Assembly: GCF_024753545.1 (NCBI RefSeq)
Contig: NZ_JANTOO010000007.1
Location: 1 to 64,000, forward strand
DNA length: 64,000 nt
Source of the DNA: Lysinibacillus pinottii
GTDB lineage: Bacteria > Bacillota > Bacilli > Bacillales_A > Planococcaceae
Reading direction: 5' to 3'
Position 1 is the first letter of the stretch, and each line of letters starts with the position of its first letter. The notes below the pieces were generated by a model. That model did no database searches. It worked only from the letters and a program-made list of their open reading frames with translations, and was not told where the DNA came from. This document shows positions 35,915-44,493 of the stretch, piece after piece. A program made the position numbers and the translations under genes.

Positions 35915-35930
35915 CTAACAAGTAAAAAAG

Positions 35931-35960
35931 CCTCACAGAGGAAATTCTGTGAGGTTTTTT
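35931..35960. terminator. Bidirectional terminator between crh and clpP
   Basis: CCTCACAGA / TCTGTGAGG stem (35931-35954) flanked by six A on the left and six T on the right, between convergent genes. Confidence 0.9.
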
Positions 35961-35964
35961 ATTA

Positions 35965-36558
35965 CTATTTATTATCAGTACTACGGTGCATAATGTGATC
36001 AATTAAACCATACTCTTTTGCACGTTCAGCTGTCATGAAGTTATCACGATCTGTGTCTCTTGCAATAACTTCAAGTGGTTGACCAGTACGTTCAGATAAA
36101 ATGCCGTTTAATTTTTCACGTAAGAATAAAATACGTTTAGCAGCAATTTCAATTTCTGTCGCCTGGCCTTGTGCCCCACCTAGTGGTTGGTGAATCATTA
36201 CTTCGGCATTTGGTAATGCAAAGCGTTTACCAGGTTCACCCGCAGCAAGTAGGAATGCACCCATTGATGCAGCCATACCGATACAAATCGTTTGAACTTT
36301 TGGCTTAATAATTTGCATTGTGTCATAAATGGCCATACCAGCCGTAATTGATCCACCTGGTGAATTAATGTAAAGAGAAATGTCTTTGTCTGGATCTTCT
36401 GCTTGTAGGAAAAGTAATTGTGCGACAATTGAATTAGCCACATTGTCGTCAATAGCACTTCCTAAAAGGATAATGCGGTCTTTAAGTAGACGTGAGTAAA
36501 TGTCATATGCACGTTCACCACGGCTTGTTTGTTCAATAACTGTAGGAATTAAATTCAT
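35965..36558 (-). CDS. clpP: ATP-dependent Clp protease proteolytic subunit
   Basis: The 197-aa serine protease subunit assembles into the two-ring ClpP barrel and works with ClpX, ClpC or ClpE. Catalytic residues are visible: Ser98 in GMAASMGAF, His123 in MIHQPLGG and Asp172 in TDRDNFM. The N-terminus MNLIPTVIEQTSRGERAYDI is the family standard. A GGAGGA ribosome-binding site and a promoter overlapped by a CtsR-like box lie upstream. Confidence 0.97.
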   Translation of the reverse strand: MNLIPTVIEQTSRGERAYDIYSRLLKDRIILLGSAIDDNVANSIVAQLLFLQAEDPDKDISLYINSPGGSITAGMAIYDTMQIIKPKVQTICIGMAASMGAFLLAAGEPGKRFALPNAEVMIHQPLGGAQGQATEIEIAAKRILFLREKLNGILSERTGQPLEVIARDTDRDNFMTAERAKEYGLIDHIMHRSTDNK

Positions 36559-36631
36559 GTTAAATCCTCCTTCAAAAAACTAAATTCGATTACCTTTGCT
36601 GAAATCTCATTGTTATTTCAGCTGTAACCTT

Positions 36632-36663
36632 ATCATACACATTATAGTCAGGGAAGGTCAAAT
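36632..36663 (-). promoter_or_regulatory. clpP promoter overlapped by a CtsR-type box
   Basis: On the minus strand TTGACC, an 18-bp spacer and TATGAT form a sigma-A promoter. Overlapping it, on the plus strand at 36646-36662, AGTCAGG-GAA-GGTCAAA fits the CtsR tandem heptad (RGTCAAA-NAN-RGTCAAA) with two mismatches in the first heptad. Control by CtsR is expected for clpP in Bacillales. Confidence 0.6.
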
Positions 36664-36726
36664 ATTAACCCTGCTAAAGTGAAATTAATTAAATAAAAAA
36701 AAATAAATTCTTTTTGTATTATATGG

Positions 36727-36755
36727 TTGAAATATATGTGATACGTTTGTATAAT
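36727..36755 (+). promoter_or_regulatory. Strong sigma-A promoter upstream of tRNA-Arg
   Basis: TTGAAA (36727-36732), a 17-bp spacer and a perfect TATAAT (36750-36755). It can drive the tRNA gene at 36875 and the short frame in between. Confidence 0.75.
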
Positions 36756-36767
36756 AGGTAAGGTTAT

Positions 36768-36896
36768 ATGATTGAAAGTACAGAACACTATTTTGCAGGT
36801 ATGCTCCAAAATGAGGATTATCTACATCATGCTTTTCGTAAGCCTAGGGTGAGTACTTTTTTTTTGTTTTTTTTGCCCTCGTGGTGTAATGGATAA
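36768..36896 (+). other. Short open frame ending inside the tRNA gene; possible gene remnant
   Basis: An ATG at 36768 opens a 42-aa frame whose first 26 residues (MIESTEHYFAG, then HHAFRK) look like normal protein, then it degenerates into the T-rich tract (FFLFFLP) and tRNA sequence before stopping. The ribosome-binding site (AAGG) is weak. It may be the remaining 5' end of a gene cut off next to the tRNA, or simply chance. I do not recognise the family. Confidence 0.3.
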
Positions 36897-36949
36897 CACG
36901 TAAGATTCCGGTTCTTGCACTGGGGGTTCGATTCCCTCCGAGGGCGCCA
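36875..36949 (+). tRNA. tRNA-Arg, anticodon CCG
   Basis: Acceptor stem GCCCTCG pairs perfectly with CGAGGGC; the anticodon stem TAAGA / TCTTG encloses the loop TTCCGGT with anticodon CCG; the T arm is GGGGG-TTCGATT-CCCTC; the 3' CCA is encoded (36947-36949). It decodes CGG. A strong promoter lies about 120 bp upstream. A terminator follows only at 37161. Confidence 0.93.
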
Positions 36950-37160
36950 TTTTACTGAATATAGATATACTGTAATAGCTCAATCTCCTAATAAGTAGTT
37001 TAGCAGCCTGCTTAGTGGAGATAGAGAGGAAAAGTAATGGGAATACTGTCCTAGTTGGCATTATTCCCCTATTTATGCCTTTCAAACCTTCAAAAAAGCA
37101 ACAACTCCAAATTATTTTTTAGTGAACATACTGACCGTGAAGGCTAGTAATAGCCGAAAA

Positions 37161-37192
37161 AAAGAATCCTTTCTGAGGGGATTCTTTTTTTT
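37161..37192 (+). terminator. Terminator downstream of tRNA-Arg
   Basis: AAAGAATCC / GGATTCTTT stem followed by a long T run. The 210 bp between the tRNA and this hairpin show no frame with a ribosome-binding site and no other site that I can name. Confidence 0.75.
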
Positions 37193-37340
37193 GTTTAAAT
37201 TTATCGAAATTTAGCATTTTTTCAATTGTATATATATTAATTTTAGGTTCATATTCTTGTTATTAATGCATTTTTTTTCTATTTAAATGATTTCTTTATT
37301 AATGAATATGAAAAAATATTTAGTTTTATGCGAAAAGTTG

Positions 37341-37369
37341 TTGTACAAATACTATAATATTAATATAAT
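37341..37369 (+). promoter_or_regulatory. Promoter of the amino-acid ABC transporter operon
   Basis: TTGTAC (37341-37346), a 17-bp spacer and a perfect TATAAT (37364-37369), 79 bp before the start codon. The preceding 140 bp are very AT-rich and hold nothing else I can support. Confidence 0.65.
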
Positions 37370-37447
37370 TGACCTAATAGTCTAATATTTCCGAATTGCG
37401 AAAAATAATACGCAGAATGGAAAATTATCGAAATAGGGGGAAATGCA

Positions 37448-38242
37448 ATGAAAAAAACAGCTTGGATGTTACTTATGATACTAGCAGCGCTAACTTTAGC
37501 ACTTGCAGGATGTGGGACAAAGGATACTGCCTCTTCGGGTAGTACACCTTCAGAAGGTGGAGATGGCAAGAAAGTTTATAAAGTAGGTACAGAAGCAACT
37601 TTTGCACCATTTGAATCTGTTGACGATAAAGGGAAAATTGTGGGGATTGATGTCGATATTTTAAAAGCAATTGCTGATGAAATGGATTTCGAAGTAGAGT
37701 GGAATAATATTGGTTGGGAACCCGTTTTCCAAACAATTAAAAACGGTGAAACACATATTGGTGCTTCAGGGATTACCATTACAGATGAGCGCAAAGAATC
37801 ATTTGATTTTACTGAGCCATACTATGAGTCTCAATTATTAATTGTTGTGAAAGAAGATTCAAAGATTAAATCATTAGATGAATTAAAAGATAAAAAGGTG
37901 TCCGTACAAATTAATGCTACTGGTCATATGGCAGCTAAAAAGCTACAGGGTGAAGCAAGTACAAATATCATGGCTTTTGAAAGTCAGCCAATCGCAATTC
38001 AAGAGATGTTAAATGGTAATGTTGACGCAGCTATTGGAGACAATGCAGTAGTATACGAATATATTAAAGCGCATCCAGATCAAAAAATTAAAGTTATTCA
38101 AGATGATGCATTCGAAAAAGAATACTATGGCTTTATGGTTCAAAAGGGGAATAAAGAGCTATTAGATAAATTAAATGAAGGTTTGAAAAAGATTAAAGAA
38201 AACGGCAAATTAAAAGAAATTACAGGTACTGATTTCGAATAA
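37448..38242 (+). CDS. Polar amino-acid ABC transporter, substrate-binding lipoprotein
   Basis: The 264-aa protein has a lipoprotein signal with lipobox LAGC (Cys22), a Ser/Gly-rich linker and a type II periplasmic-binding fold (SBP family 3): KVGTEATFAPFESVDDKGKI, GFDVDI-like VGIDVDILKAIAD, ITITDERKESFDFTEPYY and the C-terminal LKKIKENGKLKEI. It captures a polar amino acid, probably glutamine, arginine or cystine, for the permease encoded next. The exact ligand cannot be read. Confidence 0.9.
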   Translation: MKKTAWMLLMILAALTLALAGCGTKDTASSGSTPSEGGDGKKVYKVGTEATFAPFESVDDKGKIVGIDVDILKAIADEMDFEVEWNNIGWEPVFQTIKNGETHIGASGITITDERKESFDFTEPYYESQLLIVVKEDSKIKSLDELKDKKVSVQINATGHMAAKKLQGEASTNIMAFESQPIAIQEMLNGNVDAAIGDNAVVYEYIKAHPDQKIKVIQDDAFEKEYYGFMVQKGNKELLDKLNEGLKKIKENGKLKEITGTDFE

Positions 38243-38325
38243 CAAACTGGTAATGCCACTCGCAAAGCAGTATGCTAGCGACTCATTTAATGGATGTAAC
38301 TTTAAAGGGGAAATGGGGTTTTCGG

Positions 38326-39030
38326 ATGGACATCTTTGACCTACGCTGGGACATTGTCTGGAACTACCGAGATATGTTTATACGAGGTATTGGCGTAACA
38401 CTTATTTTGACACTTAGCGGTTATTTTGGCGGTATTCTTTTGGGCCTATTTTTAGGACTAGGGAAATTATCAAGTAAAAAATGGATATACTGGCCATCAA
38501 AATTATATATTGATTTATTCCGTGGAACACCAATGCTTGTTCAAATTTTATTAATACACTTAGCTGTTATTCCAACCATTTTTGGTCATTCTTTAGGATA
38601 TATGGTCTCAGGGATTACCGCGCTTATTTTAAACTGTGCTGCTTACAATGCTGAAATTTTTCGTGCAGGTATTCAAAGTATTGCAAAGGGGCAAATGGAG
38701 GCCGCTCGTTCTCTAGGTCTTACACATAACCAGGCGATGCGTAAGGTTATTTTACCGCAGGCATTTAGACGAATGATCCCGCCATTAGGGAATGAATTCA
38801 TAGCACTATTAAAGGATTCCTCTCTAGTAACAGTCATTGCTGCACCTGATATTCTATATGCTAGTAAAGTTGTAGCAGGTGCAAGCTTCCGTTTCTGGGA
38901 ACCGTACATGGTTGCTGCATTACTATATTTAATATTAACTTATGGTGTAACGAAGATTGTTGCATTTATTGAGAAACGATTTAGCAATAGTTATGTCCCT
39001 CGTAAGGCAGAAGGGCGGGAAGCAAGATGA
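38326..39030 (+). CDS. Polar amino-acid ABC transporter, permease
   Basis: The ATG at 38326 (after GGGG with 7-bp spacing) gives a 234-aa protein starting MDIFDLRWDIVW; an upstream in-frame ATG at 38272 has no ribosome-binding site. It has five membrane spans and the His/Glu/Gln permease signature: DLFRGTPMLVQILLIH, NCAAYNAEIFRAGIQSI and the EAA loop EAARSLGLTHNQAMRKVILP. It forms a homodimer in the membrane. Its stop overlaps the ATPase start by 4 bp. Confidence 0.92.
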   Translation: MDIFDLRWDIVWNYRDMFIRGIGVTLILTLSGYFGGILLGLFLGLGKLSSKKWIYWPSKLYIDLFRGTPMLVQILLIHLAVIPTIFGHSLGYMVSGITALILNCAAYNAEIFRAGIQSIAKGQMEAARSLGLTHNQAMRKVILPQAFRRMIPPLGNEFIALLKDSSLVTVIAAPDILYASKVVAGASFRFWEPYMVAALLYLILTYGVTKIVAFIEKRFSNSYVPRKAEGREAR

Positions 39031-39749
39031 TAAAAATTGAAAACCTACACAAGTATTTTGGTAAGCTAGAGGTATTAAAAGGGATCGATTATGAAATCCA
39101 AGAAAAACAGGTTGTTTGTGTCATTGGACCTTCTGGTTCAGGAAAAAGTACTTTTTTACGTTGCATTAATATGCTAGAAGAAGTAACAGATGGTGCCATT
39201 TATATTGAAGATGTGAAGATCAATGATCCTAAAACGAACATTAATGCGATTCGAGCTGAGGTTGGAATGGTATTTCAACAATTTAACCTATTCCCTCATA
39301 TGAACGTTATCGATAATGTCACGATGGCGCCAATGCAAATTCGTAAAATGAGTCGTTCTGAAGCTGAAGCGCTTGGCCATGAGCTGTTAAATAAGGTAGG
39401 TCTCGACAGTAAAGCCTATAATTATCCTGAACAGCTATCAGGTGGACAACAACAACGTGTAGCCATTGCACGTGCGTTAGCGATGAAACCAAAGGCCATT
39501 TTATTTGATGAGCCTACTTCAGCACTTGATCCTGAAATGGTAAAAGAGGTATTAGATGTTATGAAAAATCTAGCTGCTGAAGGAATGACGATGGTTGTAG
39601 TCACACATGAAATGGGTTTTGCTCGTGAAGTGGGTGATCGTGTAGTCTTTATGGATGGTGGCTATATAGTAGAAGAGGGATTGCCAGAGGAACTATTCGG
39701 AAATCCACAAAGTGAGCGTACTAAAGCATTTTTAGGAAAAGTACTATAA
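39027..39749 (+). CDS. Polar amino-acid ABC transporter, ATPase
   Basis: The 240-aa GlnQ-like ATPase has Walker A GPSGSGKST (about 35-43), Q-loop VFQQFNLFPHM, signature LSGGQQQRVAIARALAM, Walker B AILFDEPTSALDPEM and the H-loop VVTHEMGFAREV. It is the last gene of the three-gene operon and is followed directly by a terminator. Confidence 0.95.
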   Translation: MIKIENLHKYFGKLEVLKGIDYEIQEKQVVCVIGPSGSGKSTFLRCINMLEEVTDGAIYIEDVKINDPKTNINAIRAEVGMVFQQFNLFPHMNVIDNVTMAPMQIRKMSRSEAEALGHELLNKVGLDSKAYNYPEQLSGGQQQRVAIARALAMKPKAILFDEPTSALDPEMVKEVLDVMKNLAAEGMTMVVVTHEMGFAREVGDRVVFMDGGYIVEEGLPEELFGNPQSERTKAFLGKVL

Positions 39750-39754
39750 TTAGT

Positions 39755-39801
39755 AAAGGCAGTCCGTGGTGAGAATTTCTCACTATAGACTGCCTTTTGA
39801 T
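39755..39801. terminator. Terminator after the ABC transporter operon
   Basis: AAAGGCAGTC / GACTGCCTTT outer stem (39755-39797) enclosing GTGAGAA / TTCTCAC. It separates the convergent ATPase and CotF-like genes and may serve both. Confidence 0.8.
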
Positions 39802-39803
39802 TT

Positions 39804-40418
39804 TTAATGAAGGGGATTAGAGGTTGTATCGAATGCATTAAGCATCGTTTGCATATCCTGTTGTGAGTATTGAGGCACTTGATAGTAGCCATGTTTATTT
39901 TGGTAAATAGATAATTCGTAGGCCATTTCAATGCAGTTGGGAATACTATCAGCAACAACACGGCGAACTACAGGGTTTGTCGTTTCTGTTGCGGCAGCCG
40001 TCATACACTTTGCTACACCCTTCTGAGCGCCTAGTAAGAAACCTGAAATGGCTTCATCATTAATTTCATTAGCATTTTGCATCGGTTTTTTTGGTTGCCC
40101 TGGAGTTAAACCGTATTTAAAATCATTTCCTGTTTCCATTTGGTAACGCCCCGTAGGAACAGATGGATCATGACCTGTTTTAAAGGACTCAACAATTGTA
40201 TTATACATGCCCAATGAAAAATTATATTGACGATCCAAAATGCTGAGTAGTTCTTGATCCTTTACTTGTGGACGTAAAATGATAGCTTGGTTCATACCTG
40301 CTATAATTTCACCAATTGCTTCATGCATGTCCATCATTTCGTGGCCACCATGATTTAGGCTATGTTGTTGATTTAAATTTGTTTGATTGGATGATTCATT
40401 GTAAAACGATTGTGACAA
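39804..40418 (-). CDS. CotF-like spore coat protein
   Basis: The 204-aa protein starts with TTG eight bases after a strong GAGGAGG. It has a Gln/Asn/His-rich head (1-30) and a ferritin-like, helical CotF domain (about 30-195: AIGEIIAGMNQAIILRPQV, DRQYNFSLGMYNTIVESF, KCMTAAATETTNPVVRRVVADSI). Such proteins (CotF, YhcQ, YusN types) are spore coat components or coat-associated. A sporulation sigma factor would be expected, but I could not read its promoter. It is divergent from lemA. Confidence 0.82.
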   Translation of the reverse strand: MSQSFYNESSNQTNLNQQHSLNHGGHEMMDMHEAIGEIIAGMNQAIILRPQVKDQELLSILDRQYNFSLGMYNTIVESFKTGHDPSVPTGRYQMETGNDFKYGLTPGQPKKPMQNANEINDEAISGFLLGAQKGVAKCMTAAATETTNPVVRRVVADSIPNCIEMAYELSIYQNKHGYYQVPQYSQQDMQTMLNAFDTTSNPLH

Positions 40419-40556
40419 AATAAACGCCTCCTCAATTAATTTTTGTTGCAGTATTTAGTATGTCAAGCCAAATGAATTTCATACGGTATAAATGCAAAGA
40501 CAAAAATGTAGACTAACACTAACAAAAGGAAATGCAAGTCAAGGAGGTTTTTGAAC

Positions 40557-41138
40557 ATGAAGAAATGGTTTGGACCAATTGGGATGATTGTCCTCATGCT
40601 TATTGTGTTTGCCTTAGTGCTGATTCCAAAATATAACAGTTTAGTCGCAGCTGAGGAAAATGTAGACTCCAAATGGGCACAGGTTGAAAACCAACTCCAA
40701 CGCCGCTATGATTTAATTCCCAATTTGGTTGAATCTGTGAAAGGGTATACGAATCACGAGCAGCAGGTCATTGCCGATATTACCAACGCACGAGCTCAAA
40801 TGGGCAATGCTAATTCTCCTGCGCAGCAAGCTGTTGCGAATGATACCTTAACTGGTGCACTAAGTCGTTTACTGGTAGTTGTGGAGAACTATCCTAACTT
40901 AAAAGCAGATGCAAATTTTCGGCAGTTAATGGATGAGCTTGCAGGCACAGAGAATCGCTTGGCAGTAGCACGTGAAGATTACAATAATGAAGTACAACAA
41001 TTTAATAAACATGTTAAACGATTTCCTGGAAATTTAATGGCAGGGATGTTTGGTTTTGAACAAAAAGAATACTTTAAAGCTACTGCGGGTGCCGAACAAG
41101 CGCCAGCTATTGATTTTAGTCAATCGGGTACACAGTGA
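40557..41138 (+). CDS. lemA: LemA family protein
   Basis: The ATG at 40557 is nine bases after AAGGAGG. The 193-aa protein has one N-terminal membrane span (about 7-26) and a long helical domain with YNSLVAAEENVDSKWAQVENQLQRR and LVESVKGYT, the LemA signature. Its role is not settled; it is widely paired with a TPM-domain or HtpX gene. Here the TPM gene overlaps its stop codon. Confidence 0.92.
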   Translation: MKKWFGPIGMIVLMLIVFALVLIPKYNSLVAAEENVDSKWAQVENQLQRRYDLIPNLVESVKGYTNHEQQVIADITNARAQMGNANSPAQQAVANDTLTGALSRLLVVVENYPNLKADANFRQLMDELAGTENRLAVAREDYNNEVQQFNKHVKRFPGNLMAGMFGFEQKEYFKATAGAEQAPAIDFSQSGTQ

Positions 41139-41887
41139 TGAAACGTTGTATACTGCAGCTGATTATCATTTGTTCTGTGCTTCTTTTTTGCAGGGATATA
41201 ACGGAAGCGGCAATGCCGTCGCCAATGAAAAATACGTATATTCATGATTTTGCTAATGTCTTATCTTTAGATGTAAAACAGAAATTAAACCATTATTCAG
41301 AGCAGTTGGATAAAGGAACGGGTGCTGAAATTATGGTTGTAACCGTTGATAGCCTTCATGGGCAGGAGGCGAAGATGTATGCGACAAAGCTGATACGCTC
41401 TTGGGGCATTGGGGACAAAGAGAAAAATAATGGTGCCCTGATTCTCGCTACATTTGGACAGGGTAAAGGACAAAATGATGTGGTAATAGCTGTTGGTCAA
41501 GGCTTGGAGGGAGCATTACCAGATGGTAAATTAGGGCGTATTTTAGATAATGCTTTTTACCCTCTCGCAAGTGAAGGTGATAATGATCAAGCCTTTCTAG
41601 CTACATATGCTGAGGTATTTCGTGCTGTAGCAGAAGAGTATAACTGGAATGGTGAATTACCAGCTGGCGCAAATGCAGATGAAGAAATACCCATTTGGCT
41701 CATGATTGTCATCATTATAGCGGTCATCATTTTTTCCTCATTCTTTTCGAAAGGTGGAGGTGGACCACGTGGGAGAGGCTATGGTGGTTACCCTGGCAGC
41801 TTTGGTGGGAGACGCTCAGGTGGTGGCAGTTTTGGAGGGTTTGGTGGCGGTTCTTCAGCAGGAGGCGGGGCAAGCCGAAAATTTTAA
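41138..41887 (+). CDS. TPM-domain (YgcG-like) membrane protein
   Basis: The protein has a signal peptide (1-24), a TPM_phosphatase domain (about 30-165: YIHDFANVLSLDVKQKLN, GAEIMVVTVDSLHG, GVGQGLEGALPDG-like VAVGQGLEGALPD), a membrane span (about 185-205) and a Gly/Ser/Arg-rich C-terminal tail (GGGGPRGRGYGGYPG onward). TPM proteins take part in photosystem repair in plants; in bacteria their role with LemA is unresolved. A GTG three bases upstream is an alternative start. Confidence 0.88.
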   Translation: MKRCILQLIIICSVLLFCRDITEAAMPSPMKNTYIHDFANVLSLDVKQKLNHYSEQLDKGTGAEIMVVTVDSLHGQEAKMYATKLIRSWGIGDKEKNNGALILATFGQGKGQNDVVIAVGQGLEGALPDGKLGRILDNAFYPLASEGDNDQAFLATYAEVFRAVAEEYNWNGELPAGANADEEIPIWLMIVIIIAVIIFSSFFSKGGGGPRGRGYGGYPGSFGGRRSGGGSFGGFGGGSSAGGGASRKF

Positions 41888-41900
41888 TATACGTCACAAC

Positions 41901-41930
41901 AGCGGGCTAATGGTTTAGTTCGCTTTAAAT
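41901..41930 (+). terminator. Weak terminator after the TPM gene
   Basis: AGCGGGCTAA / TTAGTTCGCT stem with two wobble pairs, 4-nt loop and a short TTTAAAT tail. Confidence 0.4.
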
Positions 41931-41939
41931 ATGAAAATA

Positions 41940-41992
41940 TTGACAAAAATACATAAAATGGTATAATTTATAATATATCGACTATCGATATA
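41940..41992 (+). promoter_or_regulatory. Promoter and 19-bp palindromic operator of the S9 peptidase gene
   Basis: TTGACA (41940-41945), 16-bp spacer and TATAAT (41962-41967). Immediately downstream, where transcription should start, lies a perfect palindrome TATATCGA-CTA-TCGATATA (41974-41992). Such placement is classic for a repressor. No regulator gene lies nearby. Confidence 0.65.
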
Positions 41993-42020
41993 ACGTAAAC
42001 TGATATAGGGAGGAATCATT

Positions 42021-44291
42021 TTGAAAAAAAGATTTTTAACTGCATCATTAGCAATTATTTTAACAACTGCTACGGTTATTCCTGCAACATTGCAAGAAGT
42101 ACGTGCTGCCAATGAAACAAATATCGTATTAGCACAAGAGCAACAACTTTCAGCGCAGGAATTTCTAGATTTAGCAGTAACAGCTTTAACATTCCAGCAT
42201 GGCTCCGATTCAATGCGACAACAAATCAAGGATCAATGGGTAAAGGCTGGAGAGATTACAGACTTAAGCGCCACTATTAAACGTGATCAAGCAGCTCGGA
42301 TTTTAGTTAGAGCTGCCAATAAAGAAGGAAAAGAAAAGACACTAGCGGAGTATTTAAAGAAAGCGAATAAGCTTGGTTTCTTTAAGGGAATATCATCAAG
42401 CACAGATTTTATTTCGAAACAAGAGGCTAGTAAACTTCTTAACAATGTTAAAAAGATAAAAAATGGTTCCAGTAATAAAGGAGTAAAAGAAATTTCCGTG
42501 GAGGATTTTGTGAAAAACCCAGGGAACTTTGGCTACGAACTTTCTCCTGATGGGAACTACATTACATTTGCCTCTGCATGGGAGAATCGCTCGAATGTAT
42601 TTGTGAAAAAAATGAATGATAATAGTGAGCCAGTTCGTGTATCAAGCTCAAAAGATCGGAATATTGCAGGGTTTTTTTGGAAGGACGATTCTTTACTTTA
42701 TTTGAAAGATAAAGGTGGAGATGAGAACTTCCATATTTACTCTACAACATTTAACGGTTCTGTGGAAAAAGATTTAACGCCATACCCTAATGTGACAGTA
42801 GGGATATTGGATAGCCTACAGGGTGTAAAAGACGAAATTCTAATCATGATGAACAAAGAGGATGCAACCGTTTTTGATGTGTACAAGCTAAATGTAAAGA
42901 CGGGTAAAACAACTCACGTTGCCAAAAATCCTGGCAATATTACGAACTGGTTAGCAGATCGTAACGGCAATGTACGTGTAGCTGTAGCTACTGATGGAGT
43001 GAAAGGTGCTATCCTATATAGAGATTCAGAAAAGGATGAATTCAGACCATTTATTAAAATGGGGGCTGGGGATGAAGTAATGCCACTAGCCTTCTCGAAG
43101 GACAATAAGTTTATTTATGCAACATCCAATAAAGGTCGAGATAAAGTAGAAGTAGTGAAGTATGACCTACAAGGTAAAGAAGAAGTAATAATGTCCAATG
43201 ATGAAGTTGATGTTTCAGGTGTATTATATAATGCTGAAAAAGATAAATTATTGTTTGGTGCGTATGCTACGGATAAAATCCATTATCAATTCTTTGATAA
43301 GGACTTTGAAAAGTTATTCCGTAAAATTCAAAACAAGCTTGGTGTTCATGAAAGCGAATTGGGTATAAATGATTACAATAAAGAGATGACAAAATTTATT
43401 GTAAGTGTTTCGAGTGACACAATCTATGGGAAATATTATTATTACGATTCGACAACAGATGAATTAAAAGAATTAGCGACATTGAGCCCTTGGTTAAAAT
43501 CTGCAGATCTTGCAGAAATGCACCCTATTTCTTATAAGAGCCGTGATGGATTAACGATAAACGGCTATTTAACTTTGCCGAAAAATAAAAAGGCTGAAAA
43601 TCTTCCTCTAATCGTAAACCCGCACGGTGGACCATGGGCGCGTGATATGTGGGGCTTCAATCCAGAAGTACAGCTATTAGCAAATCGTGGCTATGCAGTG
43701 CTACAAGTAAACTTCCGTTCCTCCACTGGCTATGGGAAGGAATTCCTTCAAGCCGGTAATAAGCAATGGGGCTTAAAAATTCAAGATGATATAACGGATG
43801 GCGTTCAATGGGCAATTGACCAAGGTATCGCTGATCCTAAACGTATTGGTATTTATGGTGCTTCCTTTGGTGGTTATGCTACGTTAGCTGGTATTACGTA
43901 TACACCAGATTTATATGCAGCAGCAGTTGATTATGTAGGTGTATCTAACATTTTCACACTCTTAGACACAATTCCACCTTACTGGGAAACGATGCGGGAC
44001 TTGTTTTATGAGCGAGTAGGTCATCCAGAGAAAGATAAAGAATTACTAAAAGCAGTTTCTCCGGTATTCCATGTTGATAAAATTAAAACACCTTTATTTG
44101 TTGCACAAGGTGCCAATGATCCACGTGTCAACAAAGCAGAATCCGACCAAATCGTAGAAGCTTTACGTGCTAGAGGAGTAGATGTAGAGTATATGCTTAA
44201 GGATAATGAGGGCCATGGCTTCGCGAACGAAGAAAATAGAATCGAATTTTATAATGCCATGGTGAAGTTCCTTGATCATCATTTAAAATAA
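42021..44291 (+). CDS. Secreted S9-family serine peptidase with SLH-like N-terminal region
   Basis: The 756-aa protein has a cleavable signal peptide (about 1-30, VRAA). Residues 40-150 resemble degenerate S-layer homology units (ATIKRDQAARILVRAANKEG; ANKLGFFKGISSSTDFISKQ). Residues 160-490 form a beta-propeller and 510-756 an alpha/beta-hydrolase with catalytic Ser615 in GASFGGYA, Asp700 in GANDPRVN and His732 in EGHGF. It is a prolyl oligopeptidase or acylaminoacyl-peptidase type enzyme that would act outside the cell, possibly held at the wall by the N-terminal part. A usual S9 enzyme lacks that N-terminal domain. Confidence 0.88.
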   Translation: MKKRFLTASLAIILTTATVIPATLQEVRAANETNIVLAQEQQLSAQEFLDLAVTALTFQHGSDSMRQQIKDQWVKAGEITDLSATIKRDQAARILVRAANKEGKEKTLAEYLKKANKLGFFKGISSSTDFISKQEASKLLNNVKKIKNGSSNKGVKEISVEDFVKNPGNFGYELSPDGNYITFASAWENRSNVFVKKMNDNSEPVRVSSSKDRNIAGFFWKDDSLLYLKDKGGDENFHIYSTTFNGSVEKDLTPYPNVTVGILDSLQGVKDEILIMMNKEDATVFDVYKLNVKTGKTTHVAKNPGNITNWLADRNGNVRVAVATDGVKGAILYRDSEKDEFRPFIKMGAGDEVMPLAFSKDNKFIYATSNKGRDKVEVVKYDLQGKEEVIMSNDEVDVSGVLYNAEKDKLLFGAYATDKIHYQFFDKDFEKLFRKIQNKLGVHESELGINDYNKEMTKFIVSVSSDTIYGKYYYYDSTTDELKELATLSPWLKSADLAEMHPISYKSRDGLTINGYLTLPKNKKAENLPLIVNPHGGPWARDMWGFNPEVQLLANRGYAVLQVNFRSSTGYGKEFLQAGNKQWGLKIQDDITDGVQWAIDQGIADPKRIGIYGASFGGYATLAGITYTPDLYAAAVDYVGVSNIFTLLDTIPPYWETMRDLFYERVGHPEKDKELLKAVSPVFHVDKIKTPLFVAQGANDPRVNKAESDQIVEALRARGVDVEYMLKDNEGHGFANEENRIEFYNAMVKFLDHHLK

Positions 44292-44302
44292 CATAATAGC
44301 AA

Positions 44303-44348
44303 AAAGGCATTGATGTGATTGTTATTCGCACTCAATGCCTTTAATTTT
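44303..44348 (+). terminator. Terminator after the S9 peptidase gene
   Basis: AAAGGCATTGA / TCAATGCCTTT stem (44303-44342) with a paired inner GTG / CAC and a T-rich tail. Confidence 0.75.
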
Positions 44349-44493
44349 TATAATAAAGTTTTGAATGAATCCATGATATGATTTACAATCGTTGTGGCTA
44401 TCAATGCCGTTGCCAGTTTCAGCGTTAAAGCTCAACCATGAAGAAAACGAAAGCAAAAATCTTCGTTTATAATAGAGACAGGAGGTGACATCC

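Noticed and set aside
36822..37085. Minus-strand frame covering tRNA-Arg
   Set aside because: Part of it is the antisense translation of the tRNA, a common artefact; no ribosome-binding site.
41695..41910. Trp-rich frame in the 3' part of the TPM gene
   Set aside because: Frame-shifted reading of the Gly-rich tail (GGT repeats read as Trp); not a separate gene.
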